A DNA stretch of 64,000 nt from Zychaea mexicana (Eukaryota; Mucoromycota; Mucoromycetes; Mucorales; Lichtheimiaceae): positions 186,001 to 250,000 of the forward strand of contig NW_026516708.1 in assembly GCF_025766255.1 (NCBI RefSeq), written 5' to 3'. Positions 39,088-50,151 of the stretch are shown piece by piece. The notes under the pieces are model-generated. The model was not told where the DNA came from and made no database searches. It worked only from the letters and a program-made list of their open reading frames with translations. Every line of letters begins with the position of its first letter. The first letter of the stretch is position 1. The translations under genes and the position numbers were made by a program.

Positions 39088-40703
39088 ATGGACGGCATCC
39101 TCTCATTGCACGACTTGATACATGCGACTGACAAGGCAGAGCATGTGCTCGAGGATCTGACTTTTGAGCAAATCACTTTGATCGAACAAACAATCCGAAG
39201 GATTAAAAAGAGAAAGCTCAGCTGCCAAAAGGAAGATGATGACGACTATGTACCCACACCAACAAGAAGAAGCTTGCCACGCACGGCTTCGACGCGTAAC
39301 ACTAACAGTCGACATGAGCCAACAGTGGAGATCCGCGACGGCATCGAGTGGGTTTCCTTTGTGTATTCTCACAACCGTGTACTCAAGCGCTACTCGATTC
39401 GAACGGATATTCAGACAGTCGCCTTGGATAGTTTGGATGAGCAATTCAAGTTAGATAACTGTGTACGTTATTATTTTTGTAGCTTATCAGATCAGAACAT
39501 ATAATCTCAGACCGTGCGGTGTATGCTCATATGGTTGATTTTATGATTAATTAGGTCTACCCCAGAGCACATTTGCCCAAAGAAACTTATCGTGGCAACC
39601 GATGGAACTATGAAACCGAGTGCAATCGGTTGGGGTGGAAGTTGGCATGGTTGAACAAGTCAGAAATTGCTGGTAAACGAGGACTCATTCAACGCGCTGT
39701 CGACTCATATCGCAATCGATCTCCTAGCATGCGATCGCGCCGCGTGGCACGTCAGGCAAAGTTACTCAACGGCACCCTCCGAAAGCGTAAACACCAACCT
39801 GCAGCGGCTTCGCCACCTTCCGCCACCTCCACCTGTATGGATGAAGAAATGGAAAACAGTATATCTGCTACCGAAAGGGAGCAATTGGAGCAGCAGTACG
39901 AGGAAGATCACATGGCGGTTACGTTTCCATCTACTCTAGCTGCTGCTACGGTAAAGTCAGCACATTCGCCAAAGACCCTGATAATGACAGACGACAATGA
40001 GGGGCGATATCGCATCAAAATTAACGTGGAGAACGTCGTACTCGAGGTGATTCCAGAAGAGTTCCGCAAAGTCAATTGTGTGTTCCCTCGGGCAATGACA
40101 ACGGCCGAAGAACATTACAATGACAGACGACGATGGATTGAGGAGACCATGTGTAATGAATTAGGCTGGAAACTTGCATGGCTAAATCAACGCTATTTGG
40201 CCGGCAAAAAGAATCTGCTGCAACGCGCGATCGACATTTATCGCATCAAGTTTATGCCGGCGCTACAGCCGCGCAAGACCGCTGCTTCCGCTGCACCCCA
40301 GATGCCGCCAATTGTGGATACCAGCAGTCCTTCGTCACCTTCTAGTTGCTCATCGACGGCCGAATCCTCGCTGGACGAAGATCCAATGATGCTGCCAGCA
40401 CAGTTCTTGTCGGCAGCAACGTCAGTACCCGCAGATTTTGCAACGTGCTTCGTCGACGACATGATGCTCAACATGGCAATAGAACCTTCGTTCGTGACAC
40501 CACCACCATTTGCTCCCGCACAGATACCAATGGCAACAATAGAAGAGACTCCATTTGCGATGGATACAACATCATCTATCCCAACGCCCACCACAACTAC
40601 CACAACCATATCCACCATGGAATCCGAGGATGACAAGTGGCTCAAGTTCGAACAGGAAGATTTCGGTGAATCTGCCTTTTTATCCTATGATGCTCTTTTC
40701 TAA
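39088..40703 (+). CDS. Fungal protein with two copies of a YPRA...GWKLAWLN domain, probable regulator (507 aa, 2 exons)
   Basis: Exons 39088-39462 and 39555-40703 join in phase (NC|VYPRA). The protein has two related domains. Repeat 1 (about 81-181) reads VYPRA, YRGNRW.YE.ECNRLGWKLAWLN, LIQRAVDSYRNR. Repeat 2 (about 276-358) reads VFPRA, RRRWIEETMCNELGWKLAWLN, LLQRAIDIYRIKF. From memory this fits a fungal domain of unknown function listed as DUF8032. The domains are basic and helical-looking. The flanks are disordered: a basic linker (KRKHQPAAASPP) and a Ser/Pro/Thr-rich, acidic C terminus (DDKWLKFEQEDFGESAFLSYDALF) that resembles an acidic activation region. A nuclear regulatory role is therefore plausible but is inference. 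The ATG at 39088 was chosen over an in-frame upstream extension, which would read through the pyrimidine-rich leader. Confidence 0.85.
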
Positions 40704-41212
40704 AACCACATATCACACATTTCACTACTACACAAAAACTGCATTACTCACATAACTACATACGATCATATATTACTCTCATATATAGCCTTATATTTCC
40801 CCCACTCTTGTACATATAAACAAATCCCTCTTCTCAGTTGACTTTACCTCTCTCATCCATCCGTTCATCCATCCATTCATTCACTCATTGCTTGCTACAT
40901 ATTTCACTTGTAATATTCTTTGTTTCCCAACGTGCTCTAAGCACCTCTCCCTGATCTCTTTTTCTATTAATTTTCCGTACGTTGTTTTTTATTTACCTTA
41001 TCTTAATTAGTAAAAAAGTTCCACTGTCAAGTATATTTGTGTTTTTCAGAATAAACTCATAATGGTCATTTGTTATTTTCATATACAGACAATAAGAATA
41101 AATGTTTGGGGGGGGGGTTGAGAAAGAAACAAGGAAGAGGGAAATAGGGTGGTGCGTGGGTATCAAGTTAAGTGGGAGGGTAACATATATTCACTAACTA
41201 AACAGAAAATAA
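40704..41212. other. Convergent intergenic region
   Basis: Space between two 3' ends. It contains CATC/CATT-rich sequence near 40,850-40,890, AATAAA-type signals near 41,050 and 41,095, and a run of ten G at about 41,108-41,117. No gene. Confidence 0.5.
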
Positions 41213-42589
41213 CTAGGTAAACGGATCAGATGAAGAGCGTGTCAGCCAATTTGTTCTGCAGATAGTAACACATCGTCCGGTGTCAAGGGAAAAATCATCT
41301 GCTGTTTTCACAAGCTGCGTTGCGTCTGTAAAGTCATAAGCAACACCAAGACATATTTCATTGATGTGCGGGAGGTTCTGCAAAAGATGCAGAACCACAG
41401 CCGGAGATATGTCTGGCTCCAGCCCACTGATATTGAGTGTTTCCAGTTGTGACATACTAACATCAACACCACCATCTATCCATGGACTAAATGCGTTATC
41501 GGTCAATAATCGGCATCCGGAAACGTCGACTTGTTTCAAATTCAGGCAATATCGAGTAAAAAGCTAGATACCAAAATAGTGATGCCACCCTTTTAGTCAA
41601 TAGCAAGAGTGAAGAAAGCGAAGATTTTTAGAGCGCTTCGAATTTACCTGCACAACTTCGTCCGTCACCGAGAATTGATGCGCCAGTGACAATGTCTCGA
41701 GCGATTGACAGCGGATAGCAAGATGGATAAATCCTTGCTGGTCCACCAAGTTACACTCGCTCATGTCCAAATGAACAAGCGTATCTGCCGTAGCGCACGC
41801 CAGATTATACATGGGCTCGGCATTCAGAGTAGTTATATCGCGCATGCGTATTCGAGTGAGTCGAGTCTTTTTCTGACGTACTAGATGAGCTGCAAACTGG
41901 TTGAGCCGTGAGCCATCAAGGGCCTCGGAGCAGTGCTCCAGACCCAAATCTTGCAGTTTGTCGCATTGCTGAATGGCTGAAAGGATATTGTTATTGATGT
42001 CGGTCAAGCGGATACATTCAAGGCTATTGCTATGGCGGAGGATGACGGCGGAGAGAGCGTCCTGGTCGATCTTACCGCAGCCATAGAGGATCAGGGTCTC
42101 TAATGCAGGCGGAATGTGAAGCAGAGGACGAATGGCTTCGGTTGATAAGCAATAGCAATGCGAGAGATTAACATGACGCAGCCGCGAAGAGCTCTGCATG
42201 ATCTGCTGGACAGCGTGGTCTTGCGCAGCCGCATAAGAAAAGTCGAGGCGAACCAGGTTCGGAAATTGGAACACATCAAAGAACTGCCGCTCAAAGTGCA
42301 TCGTTCCTTTATCGTGGGGGTACCACCGAAAATGCTGGACTAGTTCTCGATAATCAAAGAACGGGATGCGCTGTTTAGAGCCGTGACGCCCTTCAAGCGC
42401 CTGTCGAACTCGTCGAAGGGTAACGTGTGTCCTCGGATTTAGCATGCGCCAAATTCGTGCACATGCCGTCGAGAAAAAGAGCTGGCATGTGAATGCAACG
42501 TTCAAAAGATCGTCAGGATCAACAAGATCAATGACCATTTTCGCAAGCTCTGGCATGTCGAGCGGGCTTGTCGACGAGTGGACACTCAT
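41213..42589 (-). CDS. F-box/leucine-rich-repeat protein (430 aa, 2 exons)
   Basis: Exons in transcript order are 42589-41648 and 41563-41213, phase 0 at the junction. An F-box-like segment is at residues 12-55 (MPELAKMVIDLVDPDDLLNV, TCQLFFSTACARIW), followed by a spacer and about nine irregular leucine-rich repeats. Examples are LVRLDFSYAAAQDHAVQQI, LRHVNLSHCYCLSTEAI, LETLILYGCGKIDQDAL, LVHLDMSECNLVDQQGF, LKQVDVSGCRLLTDNAF and LETLNISG. This matches the FBXL/Grr1-like class, whose members recruit substrates to SCF ubiquitin ligases via Skp1. The C-terminal 60 residues (ICLGVAYDFTDATQLV onward) cap the solenoid. No disruption is visible, unlike the related broken gene at 16.5-18.4 kb. The substrate cannot be inferred. 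The gene is the last intact ordinary gene before the repeat block. Confidence 0.85.
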
Positions 42590-42966
42590 TTAGCCATGTA
42601 CTGACTTGTGTGCGAAAAGAGAGAAATACGACTGTAGCTTAAGATTGAGAGAGTGAGGGAAGAAGGAAAGGAGTAAGAAAGGAGACTGTGGAAAAGGTAC
42701 ACAGAGTAAAGATACATGTAATTCACTGGCAAGCCAGCAGAATTCTATTGGCGACCCCGAGATCCAAAATAACACCCGGCGGCGGTGAAGACTAAAATGC
42801 AGATATGCAACAGGCAAAGAAATCTATAAGAACTAATAGGAAGGAAAAGAGTGGAAAAAAAAAGTAAATAGCTATGTGCTTCTAATCTTCTGAAGGACTC
42901 ATCCTCTGAAGGAAACAATGCCAAACACAATAGAAGTCAGCTAACAGCCAGTTTTATTTTTATTTT
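42590..42966. other. Upstream of the F-box gene and edge of the repeat block
   Basis: No supported gene. It should hold the F-box/LRR promoter (minus strand). The repeat-derived sequence starts at about 42,970. Confidence 0.45.
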
Positions 42967-42972
42967 ATGATA

Positions 42973-43903
42973 CAGATGGGTAGCGTCACCGATTTCGTCG
43001 ACGACGGGAGTACAAAAACCAAGGTGAGCTATATACCATTTTTGAATTTTTTCATATCTTTTCCTGTAACGAGTCCAGCAAACTTACACGTTCTTACCTG
43101 GCAGCATCAATTTACAAGACCACGACAACAGCCCGGGGGGGGGGGGTCAACAGCAATGGTCGTTCACAAGCAAGAGAAATTGACAACCAGCAAGAGCTGC
43201 CTTGTTTAACGGAGCATTCGACTGCTACTGATTTTCTGCTTTGCTCCTGGGCAGCATTCGGTGAATACTTGGAAACCAATACTGCAACAACTATCAATGA
43301 CCTCACAGAATAGGGAAAAAAAGACATCGCCATGATACGTTCTATATTGAACGATTATTATGCTAATTGTCTTAAGCTGGTTTTCACAACAAGAACCAAT
43401 GAGCGAACGCCATTCGCGGAGCATGTGCTCCCGATATTCAAGTACTTCGGCGCATGGACAAACCTCGTTGGGTTTTTATGGTAAGCAATATCATTTGGTA
43501 TGGGTTAAAGTATGTGAAAACTGATTGTTCCAACGGTACTTTTGGGCTCCACGAATAGGTGTTAGATCGGCTCCAGCTCTCAAGAAAAACGTGATCATCT
43601 GCTTGTCCGTCCGATGGGCAAAAAAGTTGATGGAAGGAATCGCTTATGACTCGGCGAAATTAGAACGATTACTGGTAGAGTGCTCAGGGTATGTATTACA
43701 AACATTTCAGGTCTTAAAAAGCTGATTTGCAAGATAGAGACATAGTGAAATTCTGTCTTCTTAGGAATTGCTTGAGGAGCAAGATGAGCTCACTCAATTA
43801 CGGATCAAGGAGCACGGCGGTGATGTGCTTGTCAAGGAAGACGACACGATATATGCCAACTTGAAACGCGTCACAAACAGCACTTTTTAATTTTACCAAC
43901 AAC
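42973..43903 (+). pseudogene. Family X copy A, damaged gene of unknown function
   Basis: Plus-strand member of a locally repeated gene. Coding blocks are TRSYLAASIYKTTTTARGG (about 43,090), REIDNQQELPCLTEHSTA, CSWAAFGEYLETNTATTIND (about 43,250), SILNDYYANCLKLVFTTRTNE (about 43,350), FKYFGAWTNLVGFLW (to 43,480), SAKLERLLVECSG (about 43,660-43,690) and, after an intron, ELLEEQDELTQLRIKEHGGD (43,765 onward). It ends NLKRVTNSTF with a stop at about 43,890. An in-frame TAG stands where copy B has CAG (in DLTE-Q-GKK, about 43,311). The exon encoding the block RHSEKTQVYLHADICVMYD of copies B and C is missing, and so is a segment of about 30 residues. A run of twelve G at about 43,136 adds another likely lesion. 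Its last 125 bases continue up to the inverted repeat at 44,028. Confidence 0.6.
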
Positions 43904-44027
43904 ATTATCATTCCTTCTTATATATCGTCTCTGGTGCATTACTTTTGTATACGCTTTGTTGATTGTAAATATGATTTAGTGTAGTTATAACGAAATTCTT
44001 TGCCATTATTAAATATTGTGGACATCT

Positions 44028-45142
44028 TAGTCATCGATGCGAAGTCGGGCACAAAGGGACAAAATTGCTGGGGCACTGTATATCATGTCTACCAAGAAGG
44101 TTGGCGGGGTATCTGTCCACGGTAGCCCGTCGATCCTCATCAACAAGACGGGCACCTAAAGCACTCTGAACAACGTAGGCACCTGCTCATGTGGACTTGT
44201 TCAATTGTTCTAGATTTATTGTAGAGCAATACTGTCTGTATTGACCAGAAGAGGCTCTACTGTCAACCATCACACATAGTGCACTCAGTCGTCCAAACTT
44301 ACTTCGCTCCTCCCCATACAGTATTGTATTTACTCTTTCATTTATAAGCACCGCAAGGAAGCAACAAGGATGTAATGAAAAGCGCACCGTCATTATTCTT
44401 CTAATAAATTACATGAGTTTTAAACTACAGCAGTACCATATAAAAGCGTATGCACATTATATAATTTAATGTTTTTAGCGGTAGAAATACATATATCAGC
44501 TACCATATAATCTAGCACTTTCACGGTGGTAAGCTGTTATTTTCTCTCTTTAATACTCATGTACATAACCACTAAAATAGTATCAGTAGCACTATTATGT
44601 CAAATATCATGTAATGAGTACCGCTATCATATCATAAAATTTCCAAGTATCATAGTCGATGGTGCAAAAAAAAAGAATAAAGGACGGTACTCGTATGTCA
44701 TCGTATGGTGCCATGCCTGACAACTAACGGATCTGAGGATACCCGGTGATTTTGTCTTTCAGGATGAACAAACGGTTATTTCAGGCATTCGCTATGCCAT
44801 AGATGCGTGATTCAACAAGGATGTTGATCCGCGAGACTCGGTAACATCTTCACATATGTACTGAGGCTCAAGAAATGATGGTCGTATTTGCAGACAAGTA
44901 AAAGATCATGCCAATCATATTTAAGTTTTCCAAAATTTATCAAAGATGTCAATATTATAATGACGATGGTAGATAGAGTAGTAATGCTTTCAATTTAAAT
45001 AACATGGGAGATAGCTAGTATTTTATTATACAGTAAAGGATGACAGTCGCACTATGTATGGTCTAAACAAAAGAACGGTCCGAGTTCTGAATTGGCATAT
45101 ATCGTGTCGTCTTTATTGACAAGTACATCACCGCCGTGCTCC
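44028..45142 (+). repeat. Left terminal inverted repeat, ~1.1 kb
   Basis: Near-perfect inverted copy of 50,152-51,267. Homology ends internally within the 3' end of family X: both arms share the stretch encoding HGGDVLVNKDDTIYANSELG and then diverge. The two open frames inside the arm (near 44.2-44.4 and 44.5-44.7 kb) are conserved in all copies only because the copies are recent. Confidence 0.8.
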
Positions 45143-46262
45143 TTGATCAGTAATTGAGTGAGCTCATCTTGCTCCTCAAGCAATTCCTAAGAAGACAGAA
45201 TTTCAGTCTATCACATTCATTAACTTACTTCTGAAATAGCAGACGCATTTTTCACCTTCAATTTGAAAAGAAGTTCAAACACACGCTTCCATGTGTAACG
45301 ACTTTGGTAGTCGCGCGGGACATCAGCGGATCGTAATTTAAATGAAAGACCATTTGCCTGAAGGCAGTAGGCTGGTTGACAGTAACGTGATTTTATCACC
45401 GACGCATTGTACAGAGAGTACGCGTCTTTTGTTGAATGTGTTCCATGATGCTGACTGCCGCTTCTTCATCTCGACATTCAAGCAATGATGGGAGCATTCC
45501 ATTAGCTTTAATGTATCTTCTTCGGTGTGAGTACCATCGATCTCCCTAATATCATACATGACACATATATCAGCATGTAAATAAACCTGCGTTTTTTCAC
45601 TATGCCTCAATCTTTCAAATTAGCTTATTAGCGAACTTAAATGTTTGTACTACATACCCTGAGCACTCTACAAGAATTCTTTCTAGTTTAGCAGAATTGA
45701 ACCCAATTCCATCCATAACATTTTTTTGTGAATTGGATCCAATTTCACACCTATTCATGGAATCCAGAAATACTGTTAGAACAATCAGCTTTTACTTCAA
45801 CCCATACCAAAAGGTATTGCTTACCATAAAAACCCAACGAGGTTTGTCCATGCACCGAAGTACTTGAATATCGGGAGCACATGCTCCACGAAAGGCATTC
45901 GCTCATTGGTTCTTGTTATGAAAACCAGCTTAAGACAATTAGCATAATAATCGTTCAATATAGAACGTATCATGGCGATGTCTTTTTTTCCCTGTTCTGT
46001 GAGGTCATTGATAGTTGTTGCAGTATTGGTTTCCAAGTATTCACCGAATGCTGCCCAGGAGCAGTTGAGCGCATTTGTTAGATACTCTTTTGCGGCGGAA
46101 TGCTTTGTTAGATATTTTAATTCTTGCTGGCTGTCAATGTTTTCTTAGAATTCTTTTTCTACAAGAGCTGGAACCAGCACAGATGGATCATCACTTCTTA
46201 GGGCGATGATAAAGTGCCCGTCAATTTTTGAGCGGTGGCGATATACTAAGAGTTTTAGTTTT
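45052..46262 (-). pseudogene. Family X copy B, 3' part
   Basis: Minus strand, multi-exon, function unknown. In gene order: RHRSKIDGHFIIALRSDDP, then an in-frame TAA, ENIDSQQELKYLTKHSAAKE and CSWAAFGEYLETNTATTIND (46,050-45,990). Then YYANCLKLVFITRTNERMPF and FKYFGAWTNLVGFLW to a donor at about 45,823. The next exon is CEIGSNSQKNVMDGIGFNSA and SAKLERILVECSG (45,750-45,660). The third starts RHSEKTQVYLHADICVMYDI (45,610) and includes CVGDKITLLSTSLLPSGKWS. The last exon starts at 45,186 with ELLEEQDELTQLLIKEHGGD and ends in CLDHT, stop at 45,052. Most splice junctions look intact, so this part decayed little before or after the transposon entered upstream of it. It resembles, from memory, multicopy genes of unknown role in Mucorales genomes; I cannot confirm this. 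Confidence 0.6.
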
Positions 46263-46398
46263 TTTTTATTTTTATGGATAGTAAGAATATTATAGGTAAC
46301 AAAGATTTTATAGTTTGTAAGATTATTTTCTAAAATTAAAACTATTTTATTTTATCATAAAAACAAATTGAATTTTTTTTAATATAAAAATAATAACA

Positions 46399-47981
46399 AT
46401 GGATATTAATAAATTGATTACCGCTGAAGTAAATTCTATACTTGTAATGCATTGGGCTTTTTTAAATTATAATTGGCCCATCATTAATAATAAGTATAAA
46501 CATAGAACAGAAATAAAATATATCAAGTACATTGATATTATTAAAAAAAATTACTAGAAAAATTAGGATATATTGCAGTCTTTTTCTTTTTGGTTGTATT
46601 ATATACTAATAAAGAATATCCTGCTCCTTATTTTGAAGTAGAAAAAGGTTTATTTTTATTATACTATTTAGTATCTAGTATTTCAGGAAAAGATGATATT
46701 GATAAATTTATTCCTCAAAGTTCCTTTTTTAATTTTTATAAAAAAGTTTGGATAGATGAAGAAAATTATAAAAGAATAAATAAAATAGTAAATGATGCAT
46801 TGGATAACATGTTTTCAAATATAAAATTAAGAATTTTATCCACCCATAAATATAATCCAGAATTGTTTAAACACATAACATTGATTATCGACAGTCATGA
46901 TCCTAGAATAAATTATAGCGACACAGAAATTAAACGTAGCAGATTATATAGTTATAAATTTAAGAAAAATGGATTAAGAACTCAATTTGTTAGTGATATA
47001 AATGATATGATTATTTATACTTCTAAAAGTGATTATTGTTCAGATAGCTCTGATAGTAGTATGTTCTTGAATATGAAATTATATAGAAAACTTAATAATA
47101 AAGATACTATTGCAGTTGATGGTGGTTACACTTTATTTTTAAAATATTTTGTAGATTTATCAGTAACTAAAGGTTATAATTTTACTGATGATAATTTTGT
47201 GAATCCTATTAGAAAAAATCCTGGTGAAAACTTATCAATTACAGAAGACTATTTTAACAAAACATTTGGAAGTTTCAGAAGTAAAATTGAAAACCAATTT
47301 TCAGCAATAGGTAATAAATTTCATAGATTTAATAATAACAAATCAGTTGTGAAAATGGATAATGTAAAGTTTTATAATTTACAATTTAAGGTTGCTTGTT
47401 TATTAAAAAATATACATAAATTTTGTGAGTTATATAATGTACCAACTATGCCACATCATAAGTTATGGGAAACTGAGAACTTTGATTTTCCTATTGAAAG
47501 AAAATTAATAGATATTGTTGTTAGTAATGAAAAGTAAAATATAAATAAATTAAATAAAATGCTTGAATTACAAAGTAGTTTCTTAACTATGGATATATCG
47601 GATACTCCTATAATAGATAATGATTATTCAGGTGATGAAATTAATAGTGATGCTAGTAATTCGAGTGATGATTATAAAAAAAGTAAAGAATTATCAAAGA
47701 AAAGAAAAATTAAAGGTAAAGGAAAACAAAGAGGATACAAATCTTATGAAATTGAAGCAATTGTTACTCATAAAATAGAAAATGAAGTATATCACTTTTT
47801 AGTTAAATGGAAAGATTATTCAGAAAGTGAAAATACTTGGTTAACTATTGATAACTTTAATGAAAAGGCAATGCTAAAAGAATACATTGAAAATAATAAT
47901 CTTAGTTTACTTCAAATTAATTTCTCTAATATAACTTTATTACCATCTTTAAAGATACTATACTCTACCTTATATATTTAA
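46399..47981 (+). pseudogene. DDE transposase fused to a chromodomain, copy 1 (frameshift plus in-frame stop)
   Basis: The start MDINKLITAEVNSILVMHWA runs in frame to an A-rich tract at about 46,541-46,552, where one base is lacking; the next frame continues LEKLGYIAVFFFLVVLYTNK to 47,537. DDE-type features in order: HITLIIDSHDPRI (first Asp, about 46,890), YSYKFKKNGLRTQFVSDIND, DTIAVDGGYTLF (second Asp, about 47,110), NPIRKN and FGSFRSKIENQFSAIGNKF (Glu, about 47,290). This layout fits the DDE_Tnp_4 (PIF/Harbinger-like) group. A TAA at 47,535 stands where copy 3 has a Gln codon. Beyond it the same frame gives an acidic linker, a basic stretch and a chromodomain (YEIEAIVTHKIENEVYHFLV, KWKDYSESENTW, about 47,740-47,860). 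The intact ancestor was probably one protein of about 525 residues. Confidence 0.75.
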
Positions 47982-48038
47982 AGAGGATAAACTCCTTTAT
48001 TTTTTTAGTTTTATAATGAATAAAGTCAGCTGCTATTA

Positions 48039-48490
48039 TTATTGCATTATCTTGTTTATAATATCTACAAATTTAATTATTCCACCATTGCAAACATAAA
48101 TTTTTTTCATTTTTCTTTTTTCAACTTTTTTTATATCTTTTTTATGCCCATATTTGCTTATAATAACACAGGGTAATTCTGGTTTTTTAATTTTTTTTGA
48201 TCTTTTTTATTTCTTTTTTTTATTATATGCTTTTTACTATATTTACAGCAAAGATAATCAGGCTTTTGAACCTTCTAAATTAGTATTGATTTTTTTGTGA
48301 CACATATATCCTTTTTTCTTTCCACGTTTATGTACATATGTACATATATTATTACTACTATTCAAATACCAAAAGTGATTACTTTCAACATCTTGCATTT
48401 TTTCTTTTATTTTTTTTCCATCATTTTTTTTTAATTTTCTTTAGTTAGGTTATCTGTACCTATAAGTATCTCAGAATTTAATAAGACCAT
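48039..48490 (-). pseudogene. Zinc-motif protein convergent with the transposase, copy 1 (decayed)
   Basis: Minus strand, very AT-rich, with several stops and frame changes. The readable core is NICTYVHKRGKKKGYMCHKK followed by INTNLEG, then DYLCCKYSKKH in a second frame and a Lys-rich tail ending YVCNGG. The spacing C-x~13-C-x~16-CC matches the better-preserved plus-strand gene of copy 3 at 54.4-54.9 kb. Cys/His pairs of this kind with surrounding Lys/Arg suggest a nucleic-acid-binding zinc module. It runs towards the transposase, so the two genes are convergent in both element lineages, which argues that it belongs to the element. Confidence 0.5.
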
Positions 48491-48670
48491 TTTAGTTTTT
48501 ACTTATAGATTGGATAGTTATTATTTTTATATTAAGAAAAATTTAATTTTTTTTATATGTAAAAATTAATTATATGCACGATTTGAAACTCCGAAATACT
48601 TAAAACTTTATAAATTTTAAAAAAAATTATAGGTTATAAAAATTTTATTGCTACGGATATACCTGCTATC

Positions 48671-49990
48671 TCATTTTTTTCATTATCACTATTAAATATT
48701 GAGCAGTCACTATTGTTGACTCTCGGGCTGCTGTTGTGATCTTGTAGATTCATGCTTCCAGGTAAGAACGTGTAGGAGTGTTTTCCTCGCTTAACATTGG
48801 CCAACTCAATCTGTTCATCTACTATATGTATATAAATTTAAATGTAATCATAAGTTTTGAATTTCTGATTTTATCGATTCAATTATGTACTCACCACTTA
48901 CTTCGATATCCAATCTTCGTTTATCCTAAACATATTGTCTGTGGTATTTGTGAATAGCCAATGCCTTTACTTACTCCCAGAGCAAACACGTTTTTGGTGA
49001 TATTCGAGCAAGAGTTATATGTGTCATTGTTATCGCCTGTAACATTTATTACGGTGGACGGACCTGCTGAGGAAGGTGATGCCGCTCTTGACTTTCCAAC
49101 ATACTTCTCAAAAAACTATAGAGATAAAGGAATCGCGTTAGGTATTGTTTTTGTCTAGAGCAATTCTTTATATATAGTGGTTCATGCAGACCTTGAGATC
49201 CTCCAAGATTTCGCGTATCTTGCCCTTCGCTCCTCTTTTCGACTTCAAATCGTCATCATTCAAATCCTTTTTTATCACACCACAAATGTCAACGCTGCCA
49301 CCGAGGTCTTGTTCATATACGGAATATGCTTTACGAAACAACCAGTCTTTGACTGGTATTCGGGCAAAATAGTGTTTGTAGTTTTGGCTGTTGGTGTCCA
49401 TGATAACAAGTGTGAAGGTGAAGAAGGTGACTGTTTTGACCAGCTGACTGTTTTGACAATTTGCTTATTCTCTAGATCCTTTAGCAAACCTAAATTATCT
49501 TCAACACCACGCTTACAATCGATCGAGCTGCTATGGTCAACCAGTGCACAGTTTGCCCTGTGGCTATCCTTGCTGAACTGACGTGGAATTCGTTTATGTC
49601 GCTTGCACTCACCCGTCATTATATGGCACGTGTGTGATTGTAGTAGTTCTCTACTTCCATGCTTCATTGACCCGGTTCACGTCACTTGGCTTGCTGGCGA
49701 CCTCCTGCAGGCCATCGTTGGGTTTGGTATAAACATGCTTACTCTGCATTGGATCTCGCCTGGTCAATGTTTACAAGGTAGTGTATAACATTCTGTTTTA
49801 CTCTGCTATCGGTCAATGAGAATCTATTTCATATCAATGACGCATTTTCGTATCCATATATTAGACTCGGTTCCCGTTCAACACAATGCTTACAAATCGA
49901 TCGGGCCGCTATGGTCAACCAGTCCATGATTTGCTCCTCGGTAAGGTATAATTAACTTTAGATATTTCAACGTTACATACTGTATGTGGT
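48671..49990 (-). pseudogene. Family X copy B, 5' part
   Basis: Minus-strand fragments upstream of the nested transposon. Readable blocks: EEQIMDWLTIAARSICKHCV (near 49,930), ANCALVDHSSSIDCKRGVED (near 49,540), NYKHYFARIPVKDWLFRKAY (near 49,380) continuing to KGKIREILEDLKVCMNHY, STVINVTGDNNDTYNSCSNI (near 49,030) up to a GTAAGT donor, and MLSEENTPTRSYLEA with a TGA (near 48,780). The corresponding copy A sequence reads on without that TGA. I cannot assemble a convincing full exon set, so the start codon is unknown. Copy C carries nearly the same sequence at 61.0-62.3 kb. Confidence 0.45.
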
Positions 49991-50151
49991 TGGTTTATTC
50001 AAAGTGTGTACAAGCTATTAAAACTTTTAAATTTTTCCCTCTAAAAAAGCTAGGATGATGATGTCATCTTTGGTATTAGTACGGTGGTACTATCGAGGGC
50101 AAGGTTATCAACAAATCGAGATAGGATGACTTAAACCAGGTCAAGTGCTGG

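Larger units (their letters stand above)
46250..48670 (+). mobile_element. AT-rich chromodomain-transposase element, copy 1
   Basis: About 2.4 kb with AT content far above the flanks, nested in family X copy B. It contains a DDE transposase with C-terminal chromodomain (+) and a convergent zinc-motif gene (-). Exact ends are not fixed: in family X orientation, ACTGCTCAA and ACCGCTCAA occur on the two sides and might be a target duplication. I cannot recognise terminal inverted repeats as clear as those of copy 3. The family X reading frame is interrupted across this interval. Confidence 0.7.

Noticed and set aside
44187..44720. Two small open frames in the inverted-repeat arm, conserved in all three arms
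   Set aside because: The arms are near-identical at the DNA level, so conserved frames are expected; there is no family match, and the pair lies on opposite strands.
48961..49158. 65-residue plus-strand frame present in both direct repeats
   Set aside because: It lies antisense to a family X exon (STVINVTGDNNDTYNSC) that has a proper donor, and its repetition is explained by the duplication.
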